Source: Rhodococcus opacus (lineage in GTDB: Bacteria > Actinomycetota > Actinomycetes > Mycobacteriales > Mycobacteriaceae). Taken from it: a stretch of DNA of 50,816 nt. The position numbers and the translations under genes were made by a program. The stretch lies in contig NZ_JAAXPA010000042.1 of NCBI RefSeq assembly GCF_012396235.1, positions 1-50,816 of the forward strand, read 5' to 3'. This document shows, piece by piece, positions 7,667-16,457 of the stretch (the first letter of the stretch is position 1; each line of letters starts with the position of its first letter). The notes beneath the pieces were generated by a model. That model did not search any database. It was given only the letters and a program-made list of their open reading frames with translations, and had not been told where the DNA came from.

Positions 7667-8850
7667 GACAACGTTCCTCGTTTCTGATCGGTCGGGCGGC
7701 GCAGCTGCGGGCGGATGACGACGTGCGGACTCACCGGCCCCTGTCCGGTAGCCATCCGTCCCAGCATGTTGTCGACCTGGTCCAGGTCGACGTCGACGGA
7801 GGGCACGATTTCCAAGCCTGATCGCCCGTCGGCGAGGAGTTCGATGCTGCGTGTGACCGCATCGGGGGAGCGGCCGCGGACACCGACGATCGTGTTGGCG
7901 CCGCGTACCAGGGATTTGAGATCGAGTTCGCAGACCGGGGTCGAGCCCAGTCCGCCGATGACGAGCCGGCCCCGCTTGCGCAGCACGCGGGCGGCGGCGG
8001 CAACGGCCTCTCCCCCGAGTCCGACGGTGTCGAGTAGCACGTCGGTTCCCTCGCCGCCGGTTGCTCGCAGGATCAGCTCGGGGAGGCTGTGGTTGTTGTT
8101 GATCACCGGTACCGCACTGAGTGATTCGGCGATCTCGAGTCGGCCGGCCGAGTCCGGCACCCCGATGACGACGATGCGGGCGGCGCCGACGGCTCGGGCC
8201 GCGGCTACCGCGGCGATGCCGTGGTAGCCGGGGCCGATGACGACGACGGTGGAGCCTTCCTTGGCGCCGCCGGCGTCGACCGTCCAGTCGAGTGCGTTGG
8301 CGAAGGGCTGCGTCCACGCCGCGAGATCTGCGTCGAGATCCGCCGGTAGGCGGTACACGAGACTGTTCGCGCTGAGCTGCATGTATTCGGCGTTGCCGCC
8401 GTGCAGGCCGGCCCCGTCGTCCGCCGAGAGAAGGCCCACTCGCCGTTTTCCCGCGAACAAATCGGTGTGTGGGCACATGCGGTAGTCCCCGATGCGGCAC
8501 GCCGGGCAGGCCGCCCGCAGACACGGCAGGTATTCCTCCAACGCGACCCGGTCGCCGGGCCGCACGTCCCACGCGGTCGACTGGGTCTCCTCCACCGAGA
8601 CGACGGTCCCGACGACGTGATGGCCGAGCACGGTGGGCGAGTCCAGTCCGGCCCGATACAGACCGACATCGGTTCCGCACACTGCGGAGGATTCGACTTC
8701 GAGCCAGCCCACCGCACCGATTGCCGCGTCGGTGTCGAGGTGGCGGACGGTCGTCGTCGTGTCGGGCATCGACACCGCGGCGCGGACCAGCCTCGGCGGG
8801 CCGGCTACCGAGCGCGTCGGTGCGATGTCGATGTCGGCGCTGTTGGTCAC
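7663..8850 (-). CDS. Zinc-dependent medium-chain alcohol dehydrogenase
   Basis: NAD(P)-dependent MDR dehydrogenase, 395 residues. The catalytic zinc site is visible as SSAVCGTD and VLGHHVVG. The structural zinc loop has four cysteines in CLRAACPACRIGDYRMC. The Rossmann fold shows VVVIGPGYHGIAAVAAARAVG and a TDVLLDTVG segment. The N-terminal 30 residues before RAAVSM are extra, so the start could be internal; the ATG at 8850 has AAGGAG upstream. It is the second gene of the Rieske operon, 30 bp after the oxygenase, and overlaps the FtsZ-like gene by four bases. It probably oxidises an alcohol or diol product of the oxygenase; substrate unknown. Confidence 0.88.
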   Translation of the reverse strand: MTNSADIDIAPTRSVAGPPRLVRAAVSMPDTTTTVRHLDTDAAIGAVGWLEVESSAVCGTDVGLYRAGLDSPTVLGHHVVGTVVSVEETQSTAWDVRPGDRVALEEYLPCLRAACPACRIGDYRMCPHTDLFAGKRRVGLLSADDGAGLHGGNAEYMQLSANSLVYRLPADLDADLAAWTQPFANALDWTVDAGGAKEGSTVVVIGPGYHGIAAVAAARAVGAARIVVIGVPDSAGRLEIAESLSAVPVINNNHSLPELILRATGGEGTDVLLDTVGLGGEAVAAAARVLRKRGRLVIGGLGSTPVCELDLKSLVRGANTIVGVRGRSPDAVTRSIELLADGRSGLEIVPSVDVDLDQVDNMLGRMATGQGPVSPHVVIRPQLRRPTDQKRGTLS

Positions 8851-8880
8851 GTCGGACTCCTTGTTTTCGTTGCCTGGGTA

Positions 8881-10164
8881 TCAGATGGAGACGAAGTCTT
8901 CGCCCTCGACCATGCGGAGCGCATCCTCGGCGCCCTCCTTGAAGGGCGTCGCTTTCGGCAGCAGGACCGAGGTCGACCGCACACGCTGATGTTCGGGCTT
9001 CATCCCGGGCAGGGTCCCCGCCTCGAGCTCTGCGAGCGCGCCGAGCAGCCGACGCCGAGCCAAGATGATGCCCGCGTCCGAGGTACCGAGCCGTTCCTTC
9101 GTGCGATCGCAGATCTCACCCATCGACTCCTGCAGGGAGAAGTCCTGCGCGGCAATGCCCTCGATGCCGGAGAACGTCTCCTTCCGCCGCTGGGCCTCGC
9201 GGTCCATCAGGTAGTCGTTGTCCTTGTTCGCCAGCGTCCGGTAGGTCCCGGGGATGTACTTGGCGTGGATGCCGTCGCCATTGCGCATCGACGCGAGTTC
9301 GTCGTCGCGCAGTTCCCGGGTGGGGTGGTAGTTGATGCTCCACGCCCAGCACGTCTCGTCGTCGATCGGCACCCACGCGTGCCCGCCGAGCGGATTGTGC
9401 GTTCCGAACGGCGGAATGATGGTGTACCAGGGCATGATCCACTGCGTGATCCGCCAGTAGTACTCCTCGTCGTTAGCGTTGCGGCGGGCCCCGATGACCA
9501 GACCGCCGTCGCTCTCGGCGACCTCGAACTTCGGTCGGGTGTCGGCCTTGAGGTACTTGTTGCCCTCGGTTCCCGAGTGCATCGGATCGTCGTCGAGGTT
9601 GAACCGGTGGGCGAACGAGACGTGACTCGAGTCGATCCCGCCCTCCATCGCCTGCAGGTAGTTCGTCTCCTGCAGGCGCTTCGAGACAAATCGGTGGCCC
9701 TCGCCGAGCATCGCCCACTCGAGTTCGGGCAGTTCGGGTTTCAGCTCGGGCGGGCCCATGTAGGTCCAGATCACGCCGCCGCGCTCGACACACGGGTACG
9801 CCTTCTGCTTGATCCGGGACTTGAACTTCGAGTCCTCCGGCTCGGATGGCATGTCGATGCAGTTGCCTTCGACGTCGTACTTCCAGCCGTGGTACGCGCA
9901 GCGCAGTCCGCAGTCCTCGTTGCGGCCGAAGTACAGCGAGGCGGTGCGGTGACTGCAGAACTCGTCGAGCAGACCGAGCCGGCCCTGGGTGTCGCGGAAT
10001 GCGATCAGTTGCTCGCCGAGCAACTTGACCCGGACCGGAGCGCAATCCGGCTCGGGCAACTCCTCCGCCAGCAATGCCGGGATCCAGTATCGGCGAAAGA
10101 GCCGGCCCATCGGCGTATCGGGGCCCGTCTGTACCAGCAGGGTGTTTTGGTCTTGCGTCAGCAT
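8881..10164 (-). CDS. Rieske oxygenase, phthalate 4,5-dioxygenase-like family
   Basis: Terminal oxygenase that hydroxylates or demethylates an aromatic or cyclic substrate, 427 residues. The Rieske 2Fe-2S ligands are Cys70-x-His72 (FCSHR) and Cys89-x2-His92 (CAYHGW). The mononuclear iron site is EGGIDSSHVSFAH with Asp178, His181 and His186. The ring-hydroxylating C-terminal domain follows, with MPWYTIIPPFGTHNP. The start ATG at 10164 is preceded by AAAGGA. No beta subunit is adjacent, in keeping with the phthalate 4,5-dioxygenase and phenoxybenzoate dioxygenase group, which use PDR-type reductases such as the one at 6180-7157. It faces an IclR regulator across a spacer with two palindromes. 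The true substrate is not known. Confidence 0.92.
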   Translation of the reverse strand: MLTQDQNTLLVQTGPDTPMGRLFRRYWIPALLAEELPEPDCAPVRVKLLGEQLIAFRDTQGRLGLLDEFCSHRTASLYFGRNEDCGLRCAYHGWKYDVEGNCIDMPSEPEDSKFKSRIKQKAYPCVERGGVIWTYMGPPELKPELPELEWAMLGEGHRFVSKRLQETNYLQAMEGGIDSSHVSFAHRFNLDDDPMHSGTEGNKYLKADTRPKFEVAESDGGLVIGARRNANDEEYYWRITQWIMPWYTIIPPFGTHNPLGGHAWVPIDDETCWAWSINYHPTRELRDDELASMRNGDGIHAKYIPGTYRTLANKDNDYLMDREAQRRKETFSGIEGIAAQDFSLQESMGEICDRTKERLGTSDAGIILARRRLLGALAELEAGTLPGMKPEHQRVRSTSVLLPKATPFKEGAEDALRMVEGEDFVSI

Positions 10165-10194
10165 GGGAGTCCTTTCGACCTTCCGCGGCATTTT

Positions 10195-10229
10195 CGTCCG
10201 CATAGCGCGCATGTGCGCGCAAATTGACC
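10195..10229. promoter_or_regulatory. Palindrome-bearing operator upstream of the Rieske operon
   Basis: The segment GCGCGCATGTGCGCGC (10205-10220) is nearly self-complementary. It lies about 40 bp upstream of the oxygenase start, inside a longer motif GTCCGCATAGCGCGCA...AAATTGACC that recurs at 13730-13753. It is a likely site for an IclR regulator of the adjacent genes. Confidence 0.45.
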
Positions 10230-10389
10230 GGTCTCGAAACTGTGACACAAACCGCTTCGTAGCGTCAACCATGGGCGGCCTTACCTCTCAGACCCAAGGC
10301 CGCAGGTCCTCGCCATTTCAGGCACCGAGATGCGTCGAACCCTGCCGCCCTGATCGCGCACAATCCAACGACGACGCGACCGAATAGCA

Positions 10390-10403
10390 CGCGCATATGC
10401 GCG
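10390..10403. promoter_or_regulatory. Second palindrome in the Rieske/IclR divergent region
   Basis: CGCGCATATGCGCG is a perfect 14-bp palindrome about 80 bp upstream of the IclR gene start. It shares the GCGCATRTGCGC core with the site at 10205-10220. The two copies, one near each divergent gene, suggest autoregulation plus control of the operon. Confidence 0.45.
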
Positions 10404-10482
10404 CAGAGCGAACTTCACTAGACTCTCGGTAGTGGGATCCAATGGAGCCACTCAGCGAGTGCAGCCACCGGAGAGGGAGCAG

Positions 10483-11313
10483 ATGACGCGAGCCAGGAGC
10501 GCGGTCGACGGCATACCGTCGTCGACGCCCGTGCGGCCGGCCCGGCCGAAGGACGCGGTCCAATCACTCGAACGTGCCATCGCGGTGCTGACCACCTTCG
10601 ACCGCGAGCATCGCGACCTCACGCTGACCGAGGTAGCAGATCGGTGCCGACTTCCCCGCTCCGCGGCGCGGCGATTCCTACACACGCTCGTCGAACTCGG
10701 ATTCGTCGCGGTCTCCGGCCGCAAGTTCACCCTGACACCGCAGGTACTCGAGCTGGGCTATGCCAATCTGTCGAGGTTCACCCTGGCCGACGTGTGCCAG
10801 CCGCACCTCGAGGCACTTGCGCGAAACCTGGGAACCTCCGCGTCCGTGACCGTGCTCGAAGGCCCGGACATTCGGTACGTCGGCAGGGTAGACGTTGCGT
10901 CCGGCATGTCCGTGTCCTTGAAGGCGGGTAGCCGGTTGCCTGCCCGCCGGACCGCGGCTGGACAGGTGCTGCTGGCCGCACTTCCCGAGTCCGAGCTGAA
11001 CCGGCATCTCGATGTCACGGCTACCCAGGACTCCCACCCCGCGCTCGCAAAGGACGAGCGCAGTCGACTCGGGCGCGAGTTGGACATTATTCGCCGTCAG
11101 GGCTGGGCCTTCGCCGATCAGGTTCTCGACGTCGGCGTGCAAGCGTTGGCCGTGCCGCTTCGCTCCCGAACCGGCCGCAACGTCGGCGCGCTCACGGTGT
11201 CGATGTACCAAACACACGAACCTGCGCGCACCCTGGTTCCGCGGTACCTTCCCCCGCTCCTCGAAACCGCCGGCCGGATCTCCCTGGAACTGCGCGCCGG
11301 AATCGACATCTGA
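10483..11313 (+). CDS. IclR family transcriptional regulator (PcaR/PobR-like)
   Basis: Ligand-responsive regulator of 276 residues. An N-terminal winged helix (VQSLERAIAVLTTF, then LTEVADRCRLPRSAARRFLHTL) is followed by the IclR effector domain, which has the GRVDVASGMSVSLKAGSRLPA segment and a C-terminal GWAFADQVLDVGVQALAVPL segment typical of the PcaR, PcaU and PobR branch. The ATG at 10483 follows GGAGAGGGAGC, the best ribosome site nearby; an earlier in-frame GTG at 10432 is possible. It diverges from the Rieske operon and is the likely regulator through the two palindromes at 10205 and 10390. The effector may be the oxygenase substrate or a metabolite; that is inference. Confidence 0.92.
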   Translation: MTRARSAVDGIPSSTPVRPARPKDAVQSLERAIAVLTTFDREHRDLTLTEVADRCRLPRSAARRFLHTLVELGFVAVSGRKFTLTPQVLELGYANLSRFTLADVCQPHLEALARNLGTSASVTVLEGPDIRYVGRVDVASGMSVSLKAGSRLPARRTAAGQVLLAALPESELNRHLDVTATQDSHPALAKDERSRLGRELDIIRRQGWAFADQVLDVGVQALAVPLRSRTGRNVGALTVSMYQTHEPARTLVPRYLPPLLETAGRISLELRAGIDI

Positions 11314-11524
11314 TTGCACGGCCTGCTGCGGGGCCGCGCGAACGTCCGCCCAGTCGCCGAGTGACCACGGTTTGTTCCATCGGCACCCCCCGCTACCCGT
11401 TGCGACACTTGGGCGGCGCACGAAGCATCCTGGGGCGGCAGCAGTAGGCAACACCCCAGGGACCGCGGCACTGGCGTCCGAAGATAGAATGCTTGAACGC
11501 TATGCGGACGCCGGATGAGGCGAC

Positions 11525-11546
11525 CGTGCGCATCGTCGCGCGGCAA
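11525..11546. promoter_or_regulatory. Weak third copy of the GCGC operator motif
   Basis: GTGCGCATCGTCGCGCGGC followed by AAT resembles the motifs at 10195-10229 and 13730-13753, and lies about 25-45 bp upstream of the MFS gene at 11572. The match is imperfect, so this is a tentative site. Confidence 0.25.
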
Positions 11547-11571
11547 TAGGACTGTCGATGGAGTACCTGCA

Positions 11572-12816
11572 GTGAACAACCGCGATTTCCGAGGACTGCT
11601 GCCGCTGCTGACTGCGGCCATGGCTATCGGGCCGCTGCTGACCTACGGGCTGAGTTCGACGAGTGCGCTGGTCATCGACTCGCTCGGTATCACCGCGGTG
11701 CAGTTCGGGATGCTTGCCACGCTCACCTTCCTGACGGCGGCTGCCCTGTCCCTGGCCTTCGGCAGGTTCAGTGATCGCTTCCCCGCTCGCGCCCTGCTCG
11801 TCACAGTATTCGCGGGCGCCGCATTCTCGTTCGTCGTCGCGGCGCTGTCGACGAACTACCTGTGGTTACTGGCAGCCATGGCCTTGTCCGGGGCAGCGCA
11901 GGCTCTGTCGAACCCGGTCACCAATCGCGTGATCAGCGACCACGCCCCACCGGCCAAGCGGTCACCCTGGATCGGAGTGAAGCAGTCGGGGGTGCAGGCC
12001 AGTCAACTCGCCGCCGGGATCGGATGCCCCACCCTGGCGCTTGCCTGGGGATGGCGAGGCCCGCTCTGGGTCGGCGCCGCCATCGCGGGCATCTCGGCCG
12101 TCCTGGCCTGGCGTTTCGCACCGTCTCGTGCTCGTTCGCGTCGGTCGGCGGGCGCGCTCGAGTTCGCTCCACCGTCCTTCGGCCGTACCGAGCACCGATC
12201 GCTGCCCCCGGCCATCTGGCTATTCGCCGCCTACGCCTTGTTCTCCGGCGCCGCCCTTCAAGCCACCAACGTCTATCTTCCGCTGTTCGCGCACGACGAG
12301 ATGGGCTTGAACCTGACCGTGGCCGGGCTCACCGCAGCGATTGCCGGCCTGATCGGTGTCACCGCGCGGATCGGTTGGGGCCGGGCGCTGGCCGGGAAAA
12401 CCGGCCCCTTCGTCCTGCTGTTGATCCTCGCATCGGGCTCCACGCTCGGCGCACTCGCCCTACTCGGCGCCCAGATTCTGGGATGGCTTCCTCTGCTGTG
12501 GCTCGGCGTCGGCGTCCACGGCGCGACTGCGCTCGCGGCCAACGTGGTCTTGATGGCTGGCGCGCTCCGCGTAGTTCAGACCAGCGCCGTGGGCCGCGCC
12601 TCGAGTGCCATCGCGGTCGGGATGTACCTCGGATTCGCCTGCGGGCCCGCGCTGATGGGACTGCTGTCCGACCACACCGGTGGATTCGCGACCGGCTGGT
12701 CAGCTGCGGTGGCGCTGTACACGGTATGCATCGCCCTCAGCCTCTGGGGGATCCGCGGTACCGATGCACACACCCAGTCGGCAGCACCCCACGAAGTAGA
12801 TAGGTTGAGCCTGTGA
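11572..12816 (+). CDS. MFS transporter
   Basis: Twelve-helix major facilitator of 414 residues in the cytoplasmic membrane. Visible marks are the loop 2-3 motif FGRFSDRFPARALL, the conserved PVTNRVISDHAPPAKRS segment after helix 4, and WGWRGPLWVGAAIAG in helix 6. The second half carries GVTARIGWGRALAG. The GTG at 11572, with GGAG upstream, gives a standard N-terminus; an upstream extension to 11515 lacks family character. The stop overlaps the start of the second IclR gene by four bases, so both are one transcript. Importer or exporter direction and substrate cannot be read. Position implies the substrate or product of the Rieske module. Confidence 0.88.
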   Translation: MNNRDFRGLLPLLTAAMAIGPLLTYGLSSTSALVIDSLGITAVQFGMLATLTFLTAAALSLAFGRFSDRFPARALLVTVFAGAAFSFVVAALSTNYLWLLAAMALSGAAQALSNPVTNRVISDHAPPAKRSPWIGVKQSGVQASQLAAGIGCPTLALAWGWRGPLWVGAAIAGISAVLAWRFAPSRARSRRSAGALEFAPPSFGRTEHRSLPPAIWLFAAYALFSGAALQATNVYLPLFAHDEMGLNLTVAGLTAAIAGLIGVTARIGWGRALAGKTGPFVLLLILASGSTLGALALLGAQILGWLPLLWLGVGVHGATALAANVVLMAGALRVVQTSAVGRASSAIAVGMYLGFACGPALMGLLSDHTGGFATGWSAAVALYTVCIALSLWGIRGTDAHTQSAAPHEVDRLSL

Positions 12817-13607
12817 GCGAGAACGAAGCGACCACGATGCCCCCGGAACAGAACCGCGACCACGTCCAAGCTCTCGGCCGGGGGCTCGAGGTACTCAAAC
12901 TGTTCGGGCGAGAACGCCGCCCCCTGTCGGTCACCGAGGTCGCGACCCTCGCCGGCATCACCCGCACCGCGGCCCGCCGTTTCGTGCTGACACTGGAGTA
13001 CATGGGCTACCTGTCCTACGACGGCACCGCCTACACCGCCCGCCCGGCGGTACTCGAGATCGGTGATGCCTACGTCCTGAGCAGCGGCCTTCCCGATATC
13101 GTCCGGCCCTACCTCGAGCGCCTCGCCGAGCAGACACAGGAGACGGCGTCCCTCACCGTGCTGCACCGCGACACGATCTTCTACGTCGACCGGGTCCAGG
13201 CCGACCGGGTCCTCACAGTCGAGATCGTGGTCGGGACGAGTCTGCCGGCCTACGCCGTCGCCACCGGCCGGGTGCTCCTGTCACACCGCACGGATGCCGA
13301 ACTCGACGCCTATCTAGCGACCGTGAACACCCACAGTTACACCGAGGCCACCACGATCGACACCGCCGAACTGCGCGCGAAGATCATCGACGCTCGCAAC
13401 GAGGGATGGTCGCTGGCGGACCAGGAACTCACCGAGGGGGTCCGTTCGATCGCCGTGCCCATTCGCGACGCCGACGGCCACGCAGTCGCGGCCCTCAACG
13501 TCTCCGCCCAGTCGTCGCGTGTCTCACTCGACCACATGAGGGGATCAATCCTCACCGCACTCCAGAAAGCAGCCGCGCAGATCCGTGAGGAGCTGACGGG
13601 GATCTGA
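12813..13607 (+). CDS. IclR family transcriptional regulator
   Basis: Regulator of 264 residues in the PcaR/PcaU branch. The helix-turn-helix reads LGRGLEVLKLFG, then LSVTEVATLAGITRTAARRFVLTLEYMGYL. The effector domain shows DRVQADRVLTVEIVVGTSLPAY, ATGRVLLSH and LADQELTEGVRSIAVPI. It starts at GTG 12813, sharing four bases with the MFS stop, so it is co-expressed with the transporter. It is distinct in sequence from the IclR at 10483, so the module has two regulators of the same family; one may serve the oxygenase operon and the other the transporters. Confidence 0.92.
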   Translation: MSENEATTMPPEQNRDHVQALGRGLEVLKLFGRERRPLSVTEVATLAGITRTAARRFVLTLEYMGYLSYDGTAYTARPAVLEIGDAYVLSSGLPDIVRPYLERLAEQTQETASLTVLHRDTIFYVDRVQADRVLTVEIVVGTSLPAYAVATGRVLLSHRTDAELDAYLATVNTHSYTEATTIDTAELRAKIIDARNEGWSLADQELTEGVRSIAVPIRDADGHAVAALNVSAQSSRVSLDHMRGSILTALQKAAAQIREELTGI

Positions 13608-14005
13608 AGACTCGTCGGCGGTCGCGCGCCGTTTCTCGACGGTGATCGGCACGGCGCACGACTGAAGTGCGGCGCGGCGACGACACGGCCTCCACGGCTC
13701 CAACGGCGTGAGCATATACAGGCAGTTCACGTCCGCATGGCGCGCAATTGATCAACAAACGGACGGAACTGTTGTGTGAACACGATCACCTTGATAGAAC
13801 AGGTGTAGCGCTCGACCGGTCCAAGGTGGCTAGCCCTCAGCTTTTCAGCGCCGCGCCTACGCGTGACGTTCACCGCCCACCTCCACACTTCGACTGCGCC
13901 AACGCTATTCAACTAAACGGCAACGATCCTCTGCGACGCGTTCCGGGTTGCAGCCCAGCCCCGAGACCCTGAGCAATCGCGCCGAGACCAGACAGGAACG
14001 ACCTC
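13608..14005. promoter_or_regulatory. Upstream region of the second MFS gene with an operator-like motif
   Basis: This 398-bp stretch has no convincing gene. At 13730-13753 the motif GTCCGCATGGCGCGCA, followed by ATTGATC, matches the motif upstream of the Rieske operon at 10195-10229. The second half (13800-13960) is less GC-rich than the surroundings. The ribosome site AGGAACG for the MFS gene is at its end. Confidence 0.4.
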
Positions 14006-15271
14006 GTGCAGACAATTTCCGCATCCCCTGATCAGCAGGTACGTAGCCGGTATCGGTGGGTAGTACTCGTGCTCTGCTGGCTCGCCTTCACCATGACCTC
14101 GGTCGATCGCTCCACCTGGGGTCCGGCGTCGGTCTTCGTCGGCGAGGATCTCGGCGTGCCCCTCGCCAGCCTCGGCGTGTTCGCCACCGCGTACTACATC
14201 GGATACGTCTGCTCCAACGCCCTCACCGGGGTGCTGTCCGACCGATTCGGTGGCCGCGAGGTAGTCACCGCGTCGCTTGTCGGCGCAGGTGTCTTCATGA
14301 TGGTCTTCGGATCAACCACCTCTGCGGCGATCGGCATCGGCGTGCAGGCAGTCGTCGGTTTCTTCGCCGGCGCGGATTACGCCGCAGGCGTCAAACTCCT
14401 TGCAAGCTGGTTCAAGCCCAAAGAACTCGGCAAAGTCATGGGACTGTTCACCTCCGCCACCTCACTCGGCACCGTCATCGCCAACACCGTCGTCCCATGG
14501 ATGATCAACCACTACAGCTGGCACGCCTCCTACCATCTTTTCGGTGCCATCTCGGTCGTGACCGCAGTCGCCTGCTACGTAATCATCCGACCGGGACCGG
14601 TCGTCAACCAACGCGCCACGAACCGTGACGGCAAACGCCCCTCCGCCTGGAAGACACTGACCACCAACCGCGACCTGATGCTGCTCTCACTCGCGGGGTT
14701 CGGCGGCTTCTGGGGCACATACGGATTCGTCACCTGGTCTAACGCCCTCCTCATCAAAGGACATGGAGTCTCCAGCACCACCGCCGGATTCATCGTGGCC
14801 ATCTTCGCGGGCGTGGCGGTGTTCAGCAAGCCCCTCATCGGAATGCTCGGCGACAAAGTCGGCAGCGCCCGAAAGCCCGCGATCGTCATCCTCGCGCTGT
14901 TCGCCGTGATCCTGATCTTCTTCGGCACCCTGGACAACGTCCCGGCGCTCCTGATTGCGGCACCCGTCCTCGGCCTGGTCGGATACGGATACCTGCCGCT
15001 GATCGTCGCGATGATTCCGCGTCTGGTTTCGAGCGAGGTCACCGGTACCGCCGCCGGCGCCTCCAACGCCTTCTGGCAGATCGCCAGCACTCTCGTCCCT
15101 CTCGCGATCGGCGCGGTCTTCTCCGCCACCGGCTCGTTCCTGGCGGCGTTCTCCGCCCTCGCCGTCGGACCGATGATCGGCGCAGTCGTCCTGTACTTCG
15201 TCGACGAGGACGGCGGAAGGATCACGGTCGCCGACCCGGCACCGGAACCTCCCGACACCACCACACACTGA
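14006..15271 (+). CDS. MFS transporter, anion:cation symporter-like
   Basis: Cytoplasmic-membrane importer of 421 residues. The first helix ends with FTMTSVDRSTWGPAS, a charged start typical of the ACS-type carboxylate symporters. The loop 2-3 motif is GVLSDRFGGREVV, and GFFAGADYAAGVKLLASWF in helices 4-5 also fits. The second-half loop motif is GMLGDKVGSARK. The start is GTG 14006 with AGGAACG upstream; no close ATG fits. A strong terminator follows. With the regulator and oxygenase genes nearby it is the best candidate importer of the Rieske module's organic acid substrate; the substrate itself is not visible. Confidence 0.88.
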   Translation: MQTISASPDQQVRSRYRWVVLVLCWLAFTMTSVDRSTWGPASVFVGEDLGVPLASLGVFATAYYIGYVCSNALTGVLSDRFGGREVVTASLVGAGVFMMVFGSTTSAAIGIGVQAVVGFFAGADYAAGVKLLASWFKPKELGKVMGLFTSATSLGTVIANTVVPWMINHYSWHASYHLFGAISVVTAVACYVIIRPGPVVNQRATNRDGKRPSAWKTLTTNRDLMLLSLAGFGGFWGTYGFVTWSNALLIKGHGVSSTTAGFIVAIFAGVAVFSKPLIGMLGDKVGSARKPAIVILALFAVILIFFGTLDNVPALLIAAPVLGLVGYGYLPLIVAMIPRLVSSEVTGTAAGASNAFWQIASTLVPLAIGAVFSATGSFLAAFSALAVGPMIGAVVLYFVDEDGGRITVADPAPEPPDTTTH

Positions 15272-15281
15272 TACCCACTTC

Positions 15282-15325
15282 CCAACGACACGACGGACTC
15301 CCGAGGGAGGCCGTCGTGTCGTTGG
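15282..15325 (+). terminator. Strong Rho-independent-like hairpin after the MFS gene
   Basis: CCAACGACACGACGG at 15282-15296 pairs perfectly with CCGTCGTGTCGTTGG at 15311-15325 (15 bp stem). An inner TCCC/GGGA pairing tightens the loop. There is no long T tract, as usual in actinomycetes. It starts 10 bases after the MFS stop codon and closes the catabolic module. Confidence 0.8.
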
Positions 15326-15334
15326 TTGCAGCGC

Positions 15335-15689
15335 ACTCGGGCGTGATCGTCGTTAGCCGGCGCGGCGGCAAGTTCGCGGGACTCGTCGCTGCTGACGGTG
15401 TGTCCGAGTTCGCGAAATCCAAGGACGCAACACGCCCGCGCGCTTCATGATGTCCTGGGCCGTGACGTTCTCGAGCTTCTTGCTGGCTTCGGCCCGCAAC
15501 TCGTTCGTCTCCCCGGACCGGTATCGGGACACAGCAGGAGCGGGACCGCCCGATCCTGGCAGCAACGGCATCGACACCGCCCATGCGTTCGATCGCCGCA
15601 CCTCGCTGCGCATGCCGGACGACGTCGGCGTGTGGAATGCGACCCTGCTGCGGCAAGCCTCGACGATGCGCCAACGCACCCGCGGTCCA
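15335..15689. other. Gene-free stretch with degenerate coding traces
   Basis: No intact gene was found. On the minus strand near 15428-15513 one frame has good third-position GC and reads ETNELRAEASKKLENV then TAQDIMKRAGV, which looks like real but decayed coding sequence of an unrecognised protein. The frame is not convincingly continued on either side. Confidence 0.3.
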
Positions 15690-16003
15690 CGGCATGCCGC
15701 GATCGCCTACCTCGGCGAGGATGCACCCCTCTGCTGCCGAGGCGTGCAGGTGACGTCCTCGTCGTGAACGCCTTCCGGGCCGCGGTGCGCGCGCATGTGA
15801 CCTCGCCGATTGCGCTCGCGTACTATGTCTAGGCCGGTGTCCATGTCCTGTCGTCGCCGAACCTGCACACGGGCGTGATCGCCACCAGTAGGCGGTCGGT
15901 CATCGGCTCCGCGAATGCTTCCCACGGCTCGACCATCGCCGTTGAGGCTGTGGTCATCACCGATGATCCTGACACCGTCGCCGCCGACAACGTGGGTCTA
16001 CCC
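15690..16003 (+). pseudogene. Decayed phospholipase-D-like domain gene
   Basis: Three pieces of one PLD-superfamily domain are readable. RHAAIAYLGEDA is in one frame; a frameshift near 15725-15740 leads to GDVLVVNAFRAAVRAHVTSP and IALAYYV, which hits TAG at 15830-15832; the same frame then continues AGVHVLSSPNLHTGVIATS and RRSVIGSANASHGSTIAVEA. The final piece is the HxK...GSANAS core, but the catalytic lysine position reads HTG instead of HxK. A frameshift, a stop and a lost catalytic lysine make this a pseudogene. Intact relatives are nucleases or restriction-associated proteins, but the subfamily here is not determinable. Confidence 0.65.
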
Positions 16004-16024
16004 GCCGACAACGTGGGTCTACCC
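15983..16024. repeat. 21-bp tandem duplication, two copies
   Basis: The unit GCCGACAACGTGGGTCTACC plus one C occurs twice head to tail (15983-16003 and 16004-16024) with no mismatch. It lies at the end of the decayed phospholipase-D-like gene and looks like a recent slippage duplication. Confidence 0.85.
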
Positions 16025-16457
16025 GCCGGCAGACGTGGACTCAGACGCCATCGCGATCCCCCACACCCACAGAACCTTCGGCCACCTCCGGCTAGCCCGA
16101 ACAGACGTACAGCCGATTTCGTTGCGGACGCCGAGCACCAGCTCGCCGACCTCGGGCACCCCAAGCCCCGACTGACCACCGATCACGAAATCGTCTCCGC
16201 CAGCTGCGCGCCGCACTGCTCCAACTTTGGGGCCTTTGAACTACTGCAACCATTACCCGTGTTGAGCAGTGGGAACGACATGTCCCCCCGCAGCGGCTCA
16301 CCGACATCGCGCCCGGACCTGACCACCCCGCCGCTGCATCCTCGCATTCCGCAAGGGGCTTCCTCGCCGTGGCCGGGCCGTCAGATGGCAACGGTGGACC
16401 GGCAGAGCTCTCTTCTGGGGCAGCTTGGTGCACCCAGAAAATGCATGGGCCGTGGGC
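16025..16457. other. Gene-free stretch downstream of the aldehyde dehydrogenase
   Basis: No coding frame here has both plausible codon use and a recognisable protein pattern. No clear terminator was found for the aldehyde dehydrogenase that ends at 16458. Confidence 0.3.

Noticed and set aside
7667..8680. Upstream extension of the FtsZ-like gene
   Set aside because: The frame lies inside the zinc dehydrogenase gene and is composed of arginine-rich shadow sequence.
8401..10227. Long plus-strand open frame of 608 codons
   Set aside because: It lies opposite the Rieske oxygenase and dehydrogenase genes, which have conserved motifs; the plus frame has none.
15983..16024. Possible CRISPR-like repeat
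   Set aside because: Only two adjacent copies without spacers; a simple tandem duplication.
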